A program made the position numbers and the translations under genes. The notes under the pieces were generated by a model. The model was not told the DNA's origin, made no database searches, and worked only from the letters and a program-made list of their open reading frames with translations. Below are positions 15,081-25,631 of a DNA stretch of 64,000 nucleotides, in pieces (positions within the stretch are counted from its first letter, which is position 1; each line of letters begins with the position of its first letter). Source of the stretch: Dyella sp. S184 (GTDB lineage Bacteria > Pseudomonadota > Gammaproteobacteria > Xanthomonadales > Rhodanobacteraceae); contig NZ_LMUE01000005.1 of the NCBI RefSeq assembly GCF_009766065.1, forward strand, positions 248,001 to 312,000, in the 5' to 3' direction.

Positions 15081-17525
15081 ATGCGTCGAGTGTTGCTTGC
15101 CGGCCTGATCGCCTTCTGTGTGCTGCCTGCGGCCGCCGCCACGCCGTCGGTCGCGATCACGGGGTCGCTCGACATGGAAACCATCATGGCCAATCCCGAC
15201 TGGATCGGGCAGTCGGTGGAGACGCCGTACTGGAGCGTGGACGGGCGCAGCCTGTACTACTCGGTCAAGCGCGACGGCGGCCCGGTGCGTGACCTGTATC
15301 GCGTCGATCCGGCCAGCGGCAACAGCGTGAAGCTCGATCCGGCCGCGATGGCACGGGCCGACGGCCCGGCGGTGTTCGATCGCACCCATCAGCACGCAGC
15401 GTTCATCCTGCACGGTGACGTGTTCGTGGTCGATCTGGCCAGTGGCCGGCGGCAGCAGGTGACGCGCACGCCGCAGGAAAAATCCTCGCCGCAGTTTTCC
15501 GCCGATGGCCGCGCGCTGCAGTACCGCGACGGCAATGACTGGTACAGCTACGACCTGACCAGTGGGGTCGCCGCTCCGGTGGCGGTGCTCAACTTCGCCG
15601 ACGATCCGCAGGCCAAGCAGCCCGACCAACTGGGCGACTTGCAGCTGGGCCTGTTCAAGACGCTGCGCGAGATCAAGGCCGACAAGCAGGCCCTGCACGA
15701 CGAGGACAAGGTACTCGATGCCGCCGATCCAGGCCGTGCGCCGGCGCCGTTCTGGCTGGGCGACAAGTCCCGCGTCGTGGATACCGAGCTGTCGCCGGAT
15801 GGCCGCTGGCTGCTGCTGGTGACGGCGCCGAAGGACTACGCCAAGGGCGAGGCACCGCAGGTCAATCATTACGTCACCGACAGCGGCTATACCGAGCCGC
15901 AGAAGGCGCGTACCTATGTCGGCCACAATGACCCGGCACCGCAGTCGCTGCTGCTGCTGGATCTGCGCAACCACCAGCAGTACCCGCTGAAGACCGACAC
16001 CTTGCCGGGCATCAAGGACGATCCGCTCAAAGCACTGCGTAGCCAGGCCGTGGCCGCGCTGGACAAGGCCGGCAAGCAGGACGAGGCGAAGGCATTGAAG
16101 GCGCCCGACGTGCGCCCGGTGCGTATCGTCGCCAATGCCGAGGACGGCGGTGGCGGCGGCATCGTGTGGAGTGACGACGGCAGTCATCTCGCCATCCAGT
16201 TGCGCGCGATCGACAACAAGGATCGCTGGATCACCAGCGTCGATTTCGCCCGCCACGCGCTGGTCAACCAGCAGCGGCTCACCGACAACGCGTGGATCAA
16301 CTGGAACTTCAACGATTTCGGCTGGCTCAAGGACAACCACACGCTGTGGTACATGAGCGAGGAAACCGGCTATTCGCAGCTCTACAGCAAGCCGCTCGAC
16401 GGCGGTGCCAGGGCGCTGACGTCCGGCAAGTTCGAGGTCAGCCATCCGCTGCTCAGCGATGACGGCAAGTGGTTCTACGTGCGCACTAACCAGGTCGCGC
16501 CGTACAGCTACGACGTGTACCGCCTGCCGGTTGGCGGCGGTGCGTTGAGCCGTATCACTCACTATCAAGGCATGGACGACTTCAAGCTGTCGCCGGATGG
16601 CAGCCAGCTGGCCGTGCTGCATTCCGCGCCGTACGTGTTCCCGCAGTTGGCGGTGCAGTCGAGTGCTGGCGGCGATCCGCGTGAACTGACCAGCACGATG
16701 AAGGCGGCGTACACCGCGCATGCTTGGATCGCGCCGAAGATCGTCGAAGTGCCTTCATCGCATGGTGCCGGCGTGATCTATGCGAAGTACTACGGCCCCG
16801 CCAACGAAGCCGCTGCCGCTTCACGCCCGGCTGTACTTTTCGTGCATGGTGCCGGCTACCTGCAGGACGTCACGCTGTCGTCGACCTATTACTTCCGCGA
16901 GCAGATGTTCAACAACCTGCTGGTGCAACAGGGTTATGTCGTACTCGACATGGACTACCGCGCCTCCGAAGGTTACGGCCGCGCCTGGCGCACCGCGATC
17001 TACGAACACATGGGCCATCCGGAACTGGAAGACCTGCTCGACGGCAAGGCCTGGCTGGTGAAAAACCATGGCGTCGATCCGGAGCGTGTCGGCATCTATG
17101 GCGGCAGCTACGGCGGCTTCATGACCGAGATGGCGATCCTGCGTGCGCCGGGCGAATTCGCCGCCGGTGCCGCGCTGCGCGCGCCATCGGACTGGACCAG
17201 CTACAACCACGAATACACCGCCAACATCCTCAACGACCCGCAGCTCGATCCTGAGGCGTACAAGACCAGCTCGCCGATCGAGTTCGCCAACAACCTGCGC
17301 GACCCGCTGCTGATCGAACACGGCCTGATCGACGACAACGTGATGGCCAGCGACTCGATCCGCCTGTACCAGCGCTTCATCGAGCTGCACAAGCAGAACT
17401 TCTGGATCTCGCTGTACCCGCTGGAACGCCACGGCTTCGAGCATCCGGATTCGTGGTACGACGAATACCGGCGGATCGATGAGTTGTTCAATACGTATGT
17501 GAAGCCGGAGAAAAGTGGCAACTGA
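15081..17525 (+). CDS. Secreted S9-family prolyl oligopeptidase / dipeptidyl aminopeptidase
   Basis: 814 residues from ATG 15081, which gives a clean signal peptide (MRRVLLAGLIAFCVLPAAAA). An N-terminal beta-propeller region with repeated WSxDGxxL-type blades (SPDGRWLLLV, SDDGSHLAIQ, SPDGSQLAVLH) covers roughly residues 30-560. The catalytic alpha/beta hydrolase follows, with the nucleophile Ser676 in GGSYGG, an Asp in HGLIDDNV and His in ERHGFEHPDSW. It should be periplasmic and cleave short peptides from the N-terminus. It is a single gene divergent from the DUF350 operon; the hydrolase gene 9 bp downstream may be cotranscribed. Confidence 0.9.
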   Translation: MRRVLLAGLIAFCVLPAAAATPSVAITGSLDMETIMANPDWIGQSVETPYWSVDGRSLYYSVKRDGGPVRDLYRVDPASGNSVKLDPAAMARADGPAVFDRTHQHAAFILHGDVFVVDLASGRRQQVTRTPQEKSSPQFSADGRALQYRDGNDWYSYDLTSGVAAPVAVLNFADDPQAKQPDQLGDLQLGLFKTLREIKADKQALHDEDKVLDAADPGRAPAPFWLGDKSRVVDTELSPDGRWLLLVTAPKDYAKGEAPQVNHYVTDSGYTEPQKARTYVGHNDPAPQSLLLLDLRNHQQYPLKTDTLPGIKDDPLKALRSQAVAALDKAGKQDEAKALKAPDVRPVRIVANAEDGGGGGIVWSDDGSHLAIQLRAIDNKDRWITSVDFARHALVNQQRLTDNAWINWNFNDFGWLKDNHTLWYMSEETGYSQLYSKPLDGGARALTSGKFEVSHPLLSDDGKWFYVRTNQVAPYSYDVYRLPVGGGALSRITHYQGMDDFKLSPDGSQLAVLHSAPYVFPQLAVQSSAGGDPRELTSTMKAAYTAHAWIAPKIVEVPSSHGAGVIYAKYYGPANEAAAASRPAVLFVHGAGYLQDVTLSSTYYFREQMFNNLLVQQGYVVLDMDYRASEGYGRAWRTAIYEHMGHPELEDLLDGKAWLVKNHGVDPERVGIYGGSYGGFMTEMAILRAPGEFAAGAALRAPSDWTSYNHEYTANILNDPQLDPEAYKTSSPIEFANNLRDPLLIEHGLIDDNVMASDSIRLYQRFIELHKQNFWISLYPLERHGFEHPDSWYDEYRRIDELFNTYVKPEKSGN

Positions 17526-17534
17526 TCAGCCGCA

Positions 17535-18347
17535 ATGGTGCGCCGCATGCTGACGAAATATGTTGCCAGAGGCTTGGTATGGCTGCTTGCGATCGCGTTG
17601 TGCGCATACGTAGTTGTATGCGCACTGCTGTTCTTGTTTCAGCGCTCATTTATCTATCACCCTACGCCTGCATCGGTGGACACGGCCACCCAGACGACGA
17701 GCTTTCAAAGAGAGGGCGCTGACCTCGTTGTTTCCATCCATTCGGATGCGGGGTCCCATGCAGTCCTTTACTTCGGCGGCAATGGCGAGGACGTCTCTCA
17801 ATCACTTCCGTTATTGGTGGAGGCCTTCCCCCACACCGCGATTTACGCTTTGCACTACCGTGGTTATGGCGGCAGCACGGGCAAGCCCACAGAGAAAAAT
17901 CTTGTTGCTGATGGCATCGCGCTGTTTGACGCAATCCATAAAGAGCATGAAGACGTTACGGTGATCGGCCGCAGCCTTGGCAGCGGAATAGCGATTCATG
18001 TGGCAAGCCTGCGCCCGGCATCACGCCTTGTTCTGGTGACGCCTTACAACAGCATTTTAGAGCTGGCAGCCGAGCGCTTTAAGTTCTTGCCGATCAACCT
18101 GCTTTTGCGGGACAAATACGAATCGTGGCGGTTTGCACCTCGAATTTCTGTCCCGACGACGATCATTGCGGCGGAAAATGATGGCGTCATTCCGATGCCA
18201 AGTACGCAGCGATTGCTGGCCCATTTCAAGGCCGGAATTGTGTCGTTTATTGTCATATCTGATGCTGGACACAACGATATCTCAGACCATCCTGAGTACG
18301 TGCCTGCATTGCGCAATACCGTGAGCCTTGGCGAAGCCATACATTAG
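17535..18347 (+). CDS. Membrane-anchored alpha/beta hydrolase (BEM46/ABHD13-like)
   Basis: 270 residues. One N-terminal transmembrane anchor (GLVWLLAIALCAYVVVCALLFLF) is followed by the family phrase QRSFIYHPTP, then ALHYRGYGGSTGKPTE, nucleophile GRSLGSG, acid AENDGVIP and His in SDAGHNDIS. The fold and motif order match the BEM46 group of serine hydrolases, whose substrates are largely unknown. An alternative ATG lies at 17547. It begins 9 bp after the S9 peptidase stop. Codon use is less GC-rich than in the flanking genes, which may reflect later acquisition. Confidence 0.82.
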   Translation: MVRRMLTKYVARGLVWLLAIALCAYVVVCALLFLFQRSFIYHPTPASVDTATQTTSFQREGADLVVSIHSDAGSHAVLYFGGNGEDVSQSLPLLVEAFPHTAIYALHYRGYGGSTGKPTEKNLVADGIALFDAIHKEHEDVTVIGRSLGSGIAIHVASLRPASRLVLVTPYNSILELAAERFKFLPINLLLRDKYESWRFAPRISVPTTIIAAENDGVIPMPSTQRLLAHFKAGIVSFIVISDAGHNDISDHPEYVPALRNTVSLGEAIH

Positions 18348-18402
18348 GGAAATGCGTATGCATGGCCCAGCAGCAGTTGCTTTTGCACGCAGGAAAACGG
18401 AA

Positions 18403-19056
18403 TCAGGTGGCCTGGCGTAATCCGGCCGCTTCGCGCGCCAGCAACTCAATCGCGGACCAGTCGCCACTCGTGAGCAGGTTGGCTGGGGTCAGCCATGAGC
18501 CACCGACGCAGATCACGTTGGGCAGGGCAAGGAAATCCGGTGCGCTGGCGAGGCCGATGCCACCGGTGGGGCAGAAGCGGATCAGTGGCAGTGGGCTGGC
18601 CCAGGCACCGAGCAGCTTGTGGCCGCCAGCCGGCACCGCCGGGAAGAACTTCAGGTGGCGATAGCCGCGCTCGAGCAGGCTCATCGCCTCACTGGCGGTA
18701 GCGGCACCGGGCAGCAGTGGCAATTCGCTGTCGTCGGCAGCATCGAGCAGATACGGCGACACGCCGGGCGATACCGCGAAGCGCGCGCCGGCTTGTTGCG
18801 CGGCCTTCAGATCACGCGCGCTGAGCACGGTGCCGACGCCGATAACGGCACCTTCCACTTCGGCGGCAATCGCGCGAATCGCATCCAGTGCGGCCGCCGT
18901 GCGCAAGGTCACTTCGATCGCTGGCGTGCCACCGGCGACGAGGGCGCGCGCCATCGGCACCGCGGCGCGCACATCGTCGATCACCACCACCGGGATCACT
19001 GGCGCCAGTCGCATGGTGGCTTCGACGTGTTGCTGCTTGAGTTCGATGTTGCTCAT
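18403..19056 (-). CDS. eda: 2-keto-3-deoxy-6-phosphogluconate (KDPG) aldolase
   Basis: 217 residues from ATG 19056. The class I aldolase cleaves KDPG to pyruvate and glyceraldehyde 3-phosphate, the last step of the Entner-Doudoroff pathway. Visible motifs: PVVVIDD at the N-terminus, the catalytic Glu in GGTPAIEVTLRT, GVGTVLS, ARFAVSPG and the Schiff-base Lys in HLKFFPA, followed by the phosphate-binding FCPTGGI. It is the last gene of the leftward zwf-pgl-edd-eda cluster. A TTG at 19071 would add five residues. Confidence 0.94.
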   Translation of the reverse strand: MSNIELKQQHVEATMRLAPVIPVVVIDDVRAAVPMARALVAGGTPAIEVTLRTAAALDAIRAIAAEVEGAVIGVGTVLSARDLKAAQQAGARFAVSPGVSPYLLDAADDSELPLLPGAATASEAMSLLERGYRHLKFFPAVPAGGHKLLGAWASPLPLIRFCPTGGIGLASAPDFLALPNVICVGGSWLTPANLLTSGDWSAIELLAREAAGLRQAT

Positions 19057-19152
19057 GGATTCACTCGCCAAGTAAGTGGATTTGTGCAGGAGCGCACCTT
19101 GTGCGCGATGTCTTTGGGGATACGACGCAGGGCATTCGCTACAGGGATTGGG

Positions 19153-20970
19153 TTACAACACGCCCGCGCCGAGATCGGCGGTGGTCGCGGCCTGACGGAA
19201 CAGGCCAAACAGCTCACGGCCCATGCCGCTGTGCTGGGCGGACAGGTCGGCGGTGTGCGGCAGGCGCGCATCCAGTTCGTGAGCTTCCATCAGGACGTCC
19301 AGACGGCCATTCACGGCATCGAGACGGATCATGTCGCCGTTGCGGATCTTGGAGATATTGCCGCCGGCTACCGCTTCGGGCGTCACGTGGATCGCGGCGG
19401 GTACGCGACCGGAAGCGCCGGACATGCGCCCATCGGTGAGCAGTGCGATGCGGTGGCCGCGATCCTGTAGCAGGGTCAGCGCCGGCGTGAGTTTGTGCAG
19501 CTCGGGCATGCCGTTCGCCTGTGGGCCCTGGAAGCGCACCACCGCCACGAAATCGCGGTTGAGCTCGCCGCGCTTGAATGCCGCGGGCAGTTCGTCCTGA
19601 TCGTGGAACACGATCGCTGGCGCCTCGATCACCAGCCGGTCGTCCGGTACGGAAGACACCTTGATCACCGCGCGGCCGAGATTGCCTTGCAGCATGCGCA
19701 GGCCACCGTCGGCGCGAAATGGTTCGTCGATGCCGCGCAGTACGCCGCGGTTGCCGCTTTGCTTCGACACCGGCGTCCAGTGCAATGCGCCGGCCGCGTC
19801 GAGTTGCGGAATCTGCGCATAGCAGTCCATGCCGGTGCCGAAGATGGTGTTTACGTTTGCGTGCAGCAGGCCGGCACCGAGCAACTGGTCGATCAGGAAG
19901 GCCATGCCGCCCGCTTCGTGGAACTGGTTCACGTCGGCGTAGCCGTTCGGATACACGCGCGCCAGCAACGGGATCACGCCGGACAGCGCGTCGAAATCGT
20001 CCCAGCGCAATAGGATGCCGGCAGCGTGCGCGATCGCCACCAGATGCAGCAGGTGATTGGTGGAGCCACCGGTGGCGTGCAGGCCGATCACGCCGTTGAT
20101 GATCGCGCGCTCGTCGATAATGTGGCCGATGGGAAGATAGCTTTCGCCCAGCGCGCTGAGCGCATTGACCCGGCGCACCACCTCGGCGGTGAGCGCATCA
20201 CGCAGCGGGGTGTCCGGCGCGGTGAAGCTGGCGCCGGGCAGGTGCAGGCCCATGATCTCCATCAGCATCTGGTTGGAGTTGGCGGTGCCGTAGAAGGTGC
20301 AGGTGCCGGCGGTGTGGTACGACGCGGCTTCGGCTTCCAGCAGCTCGGCCTTGCTGGCCTTGCCGTCGGCATACGCCTGGCGCACCTTGGATTTCTGTTC
20401 GTTGGGAATGCCGCTGGGCATCGGTCCGCTGGGTACAAAGGCGCCGGGCAGGTGGCCGAAGCTCAGCGCGCCGATCAGCAGGCCCGGCACGATCTTGTCG
20501 CAGATGCCGAGGTAGAGCGCGCCGTCGAACATGTCGTGCGACAACGAAACCGCGGTGGCCATCGCAATCAGGTCGCGCGAGAACAGCGACAGCTGCATGC
20601 CGGGCTGGCCCTGGGTGACGCCATCGCACATCGCCGGCACGCCGCCGGCGACCTGGGCGGTGAAGCCGGCGTCGCGCGCGATCTGGCGAATCAGCGCGGG
20701 GTAGCGCTCGTACGGCTGATGCGCCGACAGCATGTCGTTGTAGGCGGTGATGATCGCGAGGTTGGCGCGCCGGCCCGAGCGCAATGCCGCTTTGTCTTCG
20801 GTACCGCAGGCGGCGAAGCCGTGCGCGAGGTTGCCACAGGACAGGTGTTCGCGTTGCGGACCGCCGCGGTCGACGGCGTCGATCCGGCGCAGGTAGGCTG
20901 CGCGCGTTTCGCGGCTGCGTTCGCGCAGGCGTTCGGTGACTTCGGCAACGACGGGGTGCAACGTACTCAT
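19153..20970 (-). CDS. edd: Phosphogluconate dehydratase (6-phosphogluconate to KDPG)
   Basis: 605 residues, the usual length. The IlvD/Edd family enzyme carries a [4Fe-4S] cluster; cysteines are seen in [19 protein letters not shown] and [18 protein letters not shown]. The C-terminal region shows [23 protein letters not shown], diagnostic of the family. It supplies substrate to Eda encoded 97 bp downstream and competes with Gnd for 6-phosphogluconate. The ATG lies just downstream of a GAGTGAG-type hairpin repeat that separates it from pgl. Confidence 0.95.
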   Translation of the reverse strand: MSTLHPVVAEVTERLRERSRETRAAYLRRIDAVDRGGPQREHLSCGNLAHGFAACGTEDKAALRSGRRANLAIITAYNDMLSAHQPYERYPALIRQIARDAGFTAQVAGGVPAMCDGVTQGQPGMQLSLFSRDLIAMATAVSLSHDMFDGALYLGICDKIVPGLLIGALSFGHLPGAFVPSGPMPSGIPNEQKSKVRQAYADGKASKAELLEAEAASYHTAGTCTFYGTANSNQMLMEIMGLHLPGASFTAPDTPLRDALTAEVVRRVNALSALGESYLPIGHIIDERAIINGVIGLHATGGSTNHLLHLVAIAHAAGILLRWDDFDALSGVIPLLARVYPNGYADVNQFHEAGGMAFLIDQLLGAGLLHANVNTIFGTGMDCYAQIPQLDAAGALHWTPVSKQSGNRGVLRGIDEPFRADGGLRMLQGNLGRAVIKVSSVPDDRLVIEAPAIVFHDQDELPAAFKRGELNRDFVAVVRFQGPQANGMPELHKLTPALTLLQDRGHRIALLTDGRMSGASGRVPAAIHVTPEAVAGGNISKIRNGDMIRLDAVNGRLDVLMEAHELDARLPHTADLSAQHSGMGRELFGLFRQAATTADLGAGVL

Positions 20971-20996
20971 GATTCAAATCCAGAAGTGAGTGGAGA

Positions 20997-21054
20997 GGAG
21001 TGAGAAGCGAGAGAAGGAGCAAGTGGTTGGTGCATTTCTCTCACTTCTCACTCC
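20997..21054. repeat. GAGTGAG-type intergenic hairpin repeat, copy 1
   Basis: 19-bp arms (20997-21015 and 21036-21054; GGAGTGAGAAGCGAGAGAA and its complement with one mismatch) surround a 20-nt loop containing TTGGTGC. Purine-rich then pyrimidine-rich halves are shared with copies at 25531-25600 and 26790-26829. It lies between pgl and edd and might act as a processing or attenuation signal. Confidence 0.7.
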
Positions 21055-21074
21055 TCGTCTCTCACTTCTCGCCT

Positions 21075-21788
21075 TCACGGGCACCAGTACACAGCCACCG
21101 GCACGCGCTGCTGGATCAGCACGGCGCGTATCGGATAGTTCTTTGCCGCGTCGAGGCCCAGCCGCACATCGGCCAGCAGGTCGCCCTTCTTCTCGCCGGC
21201 AACCAGCAGGTATAGCGCGCGGGTATTCAGCAGGAAGGGCAGGCTGAGCGTGATGCGCGGTTCGCCGGCGCCGGGCGCATGCATCGGCAGCACGGGAGTG
21301 CGACCATCGAGATCCAGTGCTTCGGCCAGATGATCGCCGCCGGGAAAGAACGAGGCGGTATGCCCATCGTCGCCCATGCCCAGCACCACCGCGTCGAACG
21401 GCAACGGCAGCGCGCCGATCCGTGCAGTGGCCTCGGCCAATCCTTCCTCGGGCGTCGCCGCGCCGGTATACAGCGGCACGAACTGCGCAGCGCTGGCGGC
21501 ATGCTGCAACAGCAGCGATTTCACCAGTTGCGCATTCGAGCGTTCGTCGCTGTCCGGTACCCAGCGTTCGTCGACCAGGGTGACCTGCACCTTCGCCCAG
21601 TCCAGCGGTTCGCGCGACAGGCAGGCGAAAAATTCCTTGGGCGTGCTGCCACCGGAAACCGCAAGCAGTGCGTGGCCGCGCTCGGCCAGCGCAGCACGCA
21701 ACTGTGCGGCGACCTGTCCGGCCAGCGCCACGGCCTGTGTGTGGCCATCGGTGAAACTGTGCGTAGTGACGTTCGAGAGGTTGGGCAT
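21075..21788 (-). CDS. pgl: 6-phosphogluconolactonase
   Basis: 237 residues from ATG 21788 (MPNLSNV). Hydrolyses 6-phosphogluconolactone produced by Zwf. The NagB-like fold motifs are clear: LLAVSGGSTPKEFF, VTLVDERWVPDSDERSNAQL, and GMGDDGHTASFFPG near residue 145. It lies between zwf (117 bp upstream) and edd on the same strand, in the order of the pathway. Confidence 0.93.
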   Translation of the reverse strand: MPNLSNVTTHSFTDGHTQAVALAGQVAAQLRAALAERGHALLAVSGGSTPKEFFACLSREPLDWAKVQVTLVDERWVPDSDERSNAQLVKSLLLQHAASAAQFVPLYTGAATPEEGLAEATARIGALPLPFDAVVLGMGDDGHTASFFPGGDHLAEALDLDGRTPVLPMHAPGAGEPRITLSLPFLLNTRALYLLVAGEKKGDLLADVRLGLDAAKNYPIRAVLIQQRVPVAVYWCP

Positions 21789-21904
21789 GATGATGGTGGC
21801 GCGCCTGCGGCTAGCAGCCGTTGGCGCGCAGCTCGTGGGGAAGGGAGACAAAGTCTGCCGCAGGCATCGACATGGCCGGGTGAAGCGAGAGTAAAGAGCG
21901 CACG

Positions 21905-23368
<1,464 letters not shown>

Positions 23369-23710
23369 GCAGTCACCTCGACTCGATGCCGGATGGCGGG
23401 CAGAGGGCCTGGCGGCGCGTCTGGCCCGGGGGTGCTGATGATCGTACCAGTGAAATACCAGATCGGCTACCGCTATGCATACGAATTCATGAAATGTCGC
23501 TTGAACGGCGTCGAAGCAAGTCGATTGCCGAAAATACCGTTCCCCGGATCAAGTCCAGGGAAGGCTCCAAGCGTAGGCCGCAGGCCGAAATCGAAGGAAC
23601 TCCGCCCAGCGCACTTCGACTCCACGCCTCTAGCGCAGGCTGCGCCCAATGCCAACGTTGTCATGAGGGGGCTTGCGGTCAGTGGTTCGCTATTGGTATC
23701 TTCTGCAAAT
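23369..23710. other. Divergent regulatory region between zwf and gntR
   Basis: 342 bp without a credible gene. It holds the LacI-type operator-like site at 23650-23663. TACCAG is repeated as TACCAGTGAAATACCAG at about 23445-23461 and faces TTGGTAT at about 23693, which could be half-sites for the GntR protein. The segment 23540-23560 (CCCCGGATCAAGTCCAGGG) is a small dyad resembling a worn REP-like repeat. Confidence 0.45.
23650..23663. promoter_or_regulatory. LacI-type operator-like site upstream of gntR-nagB-nagA
   Basis: TGCCAACGTTGTCA matches 13 of 14 positions of the perfect palindrome TGACAACGTTGTCA that precedes the glucokinase gene at 61011. It is 47 bp upstream of the gntR start codon. 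This suggests that the LacI regulator encoded at 58-59 kb also controls the amino-sugar operon. Confidence 0.6.
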
Positions 23711-24463
23711 ATGGAAACTGCACTGGCCAACGAATACCGCCGGATCTGCCACGACCCGGCCACGCATCAGCCGCTGGCTTATCTGCGCCTGCGCCGGGCG
23801 ATCCGCAACGTGGTCGAGCACCGCGACATCGAGCCGGGTCAGGCATTGCCCAGCGAACGTGATCTGTCGCAGGCGCTGAAGCTGTCGCGTGTGACCGTGC
23901 GCAAGGCGATCGCCGGCCTGGTCGAGGAAGGCTTGCTGACCCAGCGTCATGGTGCCGGCACCTTCATCGCCGAACGCATCGTCAAGCCGATGTCACGGCT
24001 GACCAGCTTCACCGAAGATCTGCGCGAACGTGGCCTGTCACCACGTTCGGAATTCTTCGAGCGCGGTATCGGCGAGGTGACGCCGGAAGAATCGATGGCG
24101 CTGAACCTGTCGCCGGGTTCGCTGGTGGTGCGGCTGCATCGTGTGCGCTACGGCCAGGACGAACCGCTGGCGATCGAGCGCAGCGTGGTGCCGGCCAGCG
24201 TGCTGCCCGATCCGATGCTGGTGCATGACTCGCTGTACGAGGCCCTGGAACAACTCAACTGCCGCCCGCGTCGCGCGCTGCAGCGACTGCGTGCGGTGTC
24301 GCTGAATGTGCAGCAGGCGCGCCTGCTGCACGTCGCCGTGGGCAGTGCGGGGCTGAGCATCGAACGCCGCAGCTTCCTGGACGACGGCCGCGTGGTCGAG
24401 TTCACCTGCTCCTGGTATCGCGGCGACATCTACGACTTCGTCGCCGAACTGCAAACCGATTGA
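23711..24463 (+). CDS. GntR/HutC-family regulator with UTRA domain (NagQ/NagR-like)
   Basis: 250 residues from ATG 23711. A winged-helix DNA-binding domain occupies about residues 20-90 (LRRAIRNVVEHRDIEPGQALPSERDLSQALKLSRVTVRKAIAGLVEEGLLTQRHGAGTFI read in blocks), followed by a UTRA ligand-binding domain starting at SRLTSFTEDLRERG and ending FTCSWYRGDIYDFVAEL. This is the layout of regulators that sense phosphorylated amino sugars. It is 22 bp upstream of nagB-II and clearly heads the operon, so it is probably the local regulator of GlcNAc-6-phosphate use. Confidence 0.9.
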   Translation: METALANEYRRICHDPATHQPLAYLRLRRAIRNVVEHRDIEPGQALPSERDLSQALKLSRVTVRKAIAGLVEEGLLTQRHGAGTFIAERIVKPMSRLTSFTEDLRERGLSPRSEFFERGIGEVTPEESMALNLSPGSLVVRLHRVRYGQDEPLAIERSVVPASVLPDPMLVHDSLYEALEQLNCRPRRALQRLRAVSLNVQQARLLHVAVGSAGLSIERRSFLDDGRVVEFTCSWYRGDIYDFVAELQTD

Positions 24464-24485
24464 GACCAACCTTGGTGAGAACAGC

Positions 24486-25532
24486 TTGAACACAGCAACC
24501 ACGCAGGCCAGCAACACCTTGATGTACCGCGAAGCGCACGAGGCGGCCGACGTCGTCGCACGCCAGTTCGCTGCCAACGACAGTGTGGTGACGGCGCTGG
24601 CGCAGTCGCTGCGCGCGCAGCCGCCGCGCTTCATCGTCACTTGCGCGCGCGGCAGTTCCGATCACGCCGCGGCGTATGCGAAATACGTGTTCGAGACCCA
24701 GCTGGGCATCGTCACGGCCTCGGTGTCGCCCTCGGTCACGTCGGTGTACGCAGCCCCGCAGCAATGGGAGGGCGCGCTGTTCATCGCGATCTCGCAGTCG
24801 GGCAAGAGTCCGGATCTGGTGCGCAACGCGCAGGCGGCGAAGCTGGCCGGCGCGCGCGTGGTGGCGATGGTGAATGTCGAGGATTCGCCGCTGGCGGCGA
24901 TTGCCGACACGGTGATCCCGCTGCATGCGGGGCCCGAACGCAGTGTGGCGGCGACCAAGAGTTACATCGCCGCCCTTGCCGCGGTGCTGCATCTGTGCGC
25001 GCGCTGGCACGGCGACCGTGCCCTGGTGGATTCGCTGCATGCGTTGCCCGATGCCTTGCGTGCCGGCTGGGACGCCGACTGGTCGGCGTTGAGCGATGGC
25101 CTGGTCGACGCGCACAACCTGTTCGTCGTGGGTCGCGGCTTCGGTTTCGGCATCGCGCTGGAGGCGGCGTTGAAGTTCAAGGAAACCTGTGGCCTGCACG
25201 CCGAGGCGTTCAGTGCGGCCGAGGTGAAGCATGGCCCGATGGCGCTGGTCGGGCCGCATTTCCCGGTACTGTGTTTCGCCCAGGACGACGACACGCTGGC
25301 CAGCACGCTGGCGATTGCCGACGAGTTCCGCAAGCGCGGCGCGCAGGTTTTCGTGGCCGCACCCGGCATGCAAGGTGCTGGCATGCTTCCGGTGCTGGCC
25401 GGGCTGCCGGCGTTGTGTACGCCGCTGCTGATCATCCAGAGTTTCTATCGCGCGGCGAGCGAACTGGCTTTGCGTCGCGGCTTCAATCCCGACGTACCTC
25501 CGCATCTCAACAAGGTGACCGAAACGGTTTGA
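24486..25532 (+). CDS. nagB-II: Glucosamine-6-phosphate deaminase, SIS-domain type (NagB-II)
   Basis: 348 residues from a TTG start supported by GGTGAG 6 nt upstream; the first ATG (24522) would cut conserved residues. Two SIS domains are present, with CARGSSDHAAAYAKYVFE, the sugar-phosphate loop ISQSGKSPDL and, in the second, GRGFGFGIALEAALKFKETCGLHAEAFSAAEVKHGP. It resembles the isomerase half of GlmS without the glutaminase domain, as expected for NagB-II enzymes of Shewanella and Xanthomonas. It converts glucosamine 6-phosphate to fructose 6-phosphate and ammonia after NagA. Confidence 0.9.
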   Translation: MNTATTQASNTLMYREAHEAADVVARQFAANDSVVTALAQSLRAQPPRFIVTCARGSSDHAAAYAKYVFETQLGIVTASVSPSVTSVYAAPQQWEGALFIAISQSGKSPDLVRNAQAAKLAGARVVAMVNVEDSPLAAIADTVIPLHAGPERSVAATKSYIAALAAVLHLCARWHGDRALVDSLHALPDALRAGWDADWSALSDGLVDAHNLFVVGRGFGFGIALEAALKFKETCGLHAEAFSAAEVKHGPMALVGPHFPVLCFAQDDDTLASTLAIADEFRKRGAQVFVAAPGMQGAGMLPVLAGLPALCTPLLIIQSFYRAASELALRRGFNPDVPPHLNKVTETV

Positions 25533-25600
25533 GGAGTGAGTGGAGATGAATGAGGTACGAGTGGTGCGTTGGTGCCGCTTTCTCTCATTTCTCACTCCTC
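25531..25600. repeat. GAGTGAG-type intergenic hairpin repeat, copy 2
   Basis: 10-bp perfect outer arms GAGGAGTGAG (25531-25540) and CTCACTCCTC (25591-25600) enclose further complementary purine/pyrimidine tracts and a GTTGGTGCCGC loop like that of copy 1. The left arm abuts the nagB-II stop, and the repeat separates nagB-II from nagA. Confidence 0.65.
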
Positions 25601-25631
25601 TTCACTCGTTTCTTCTCAAGGGAAATGCACC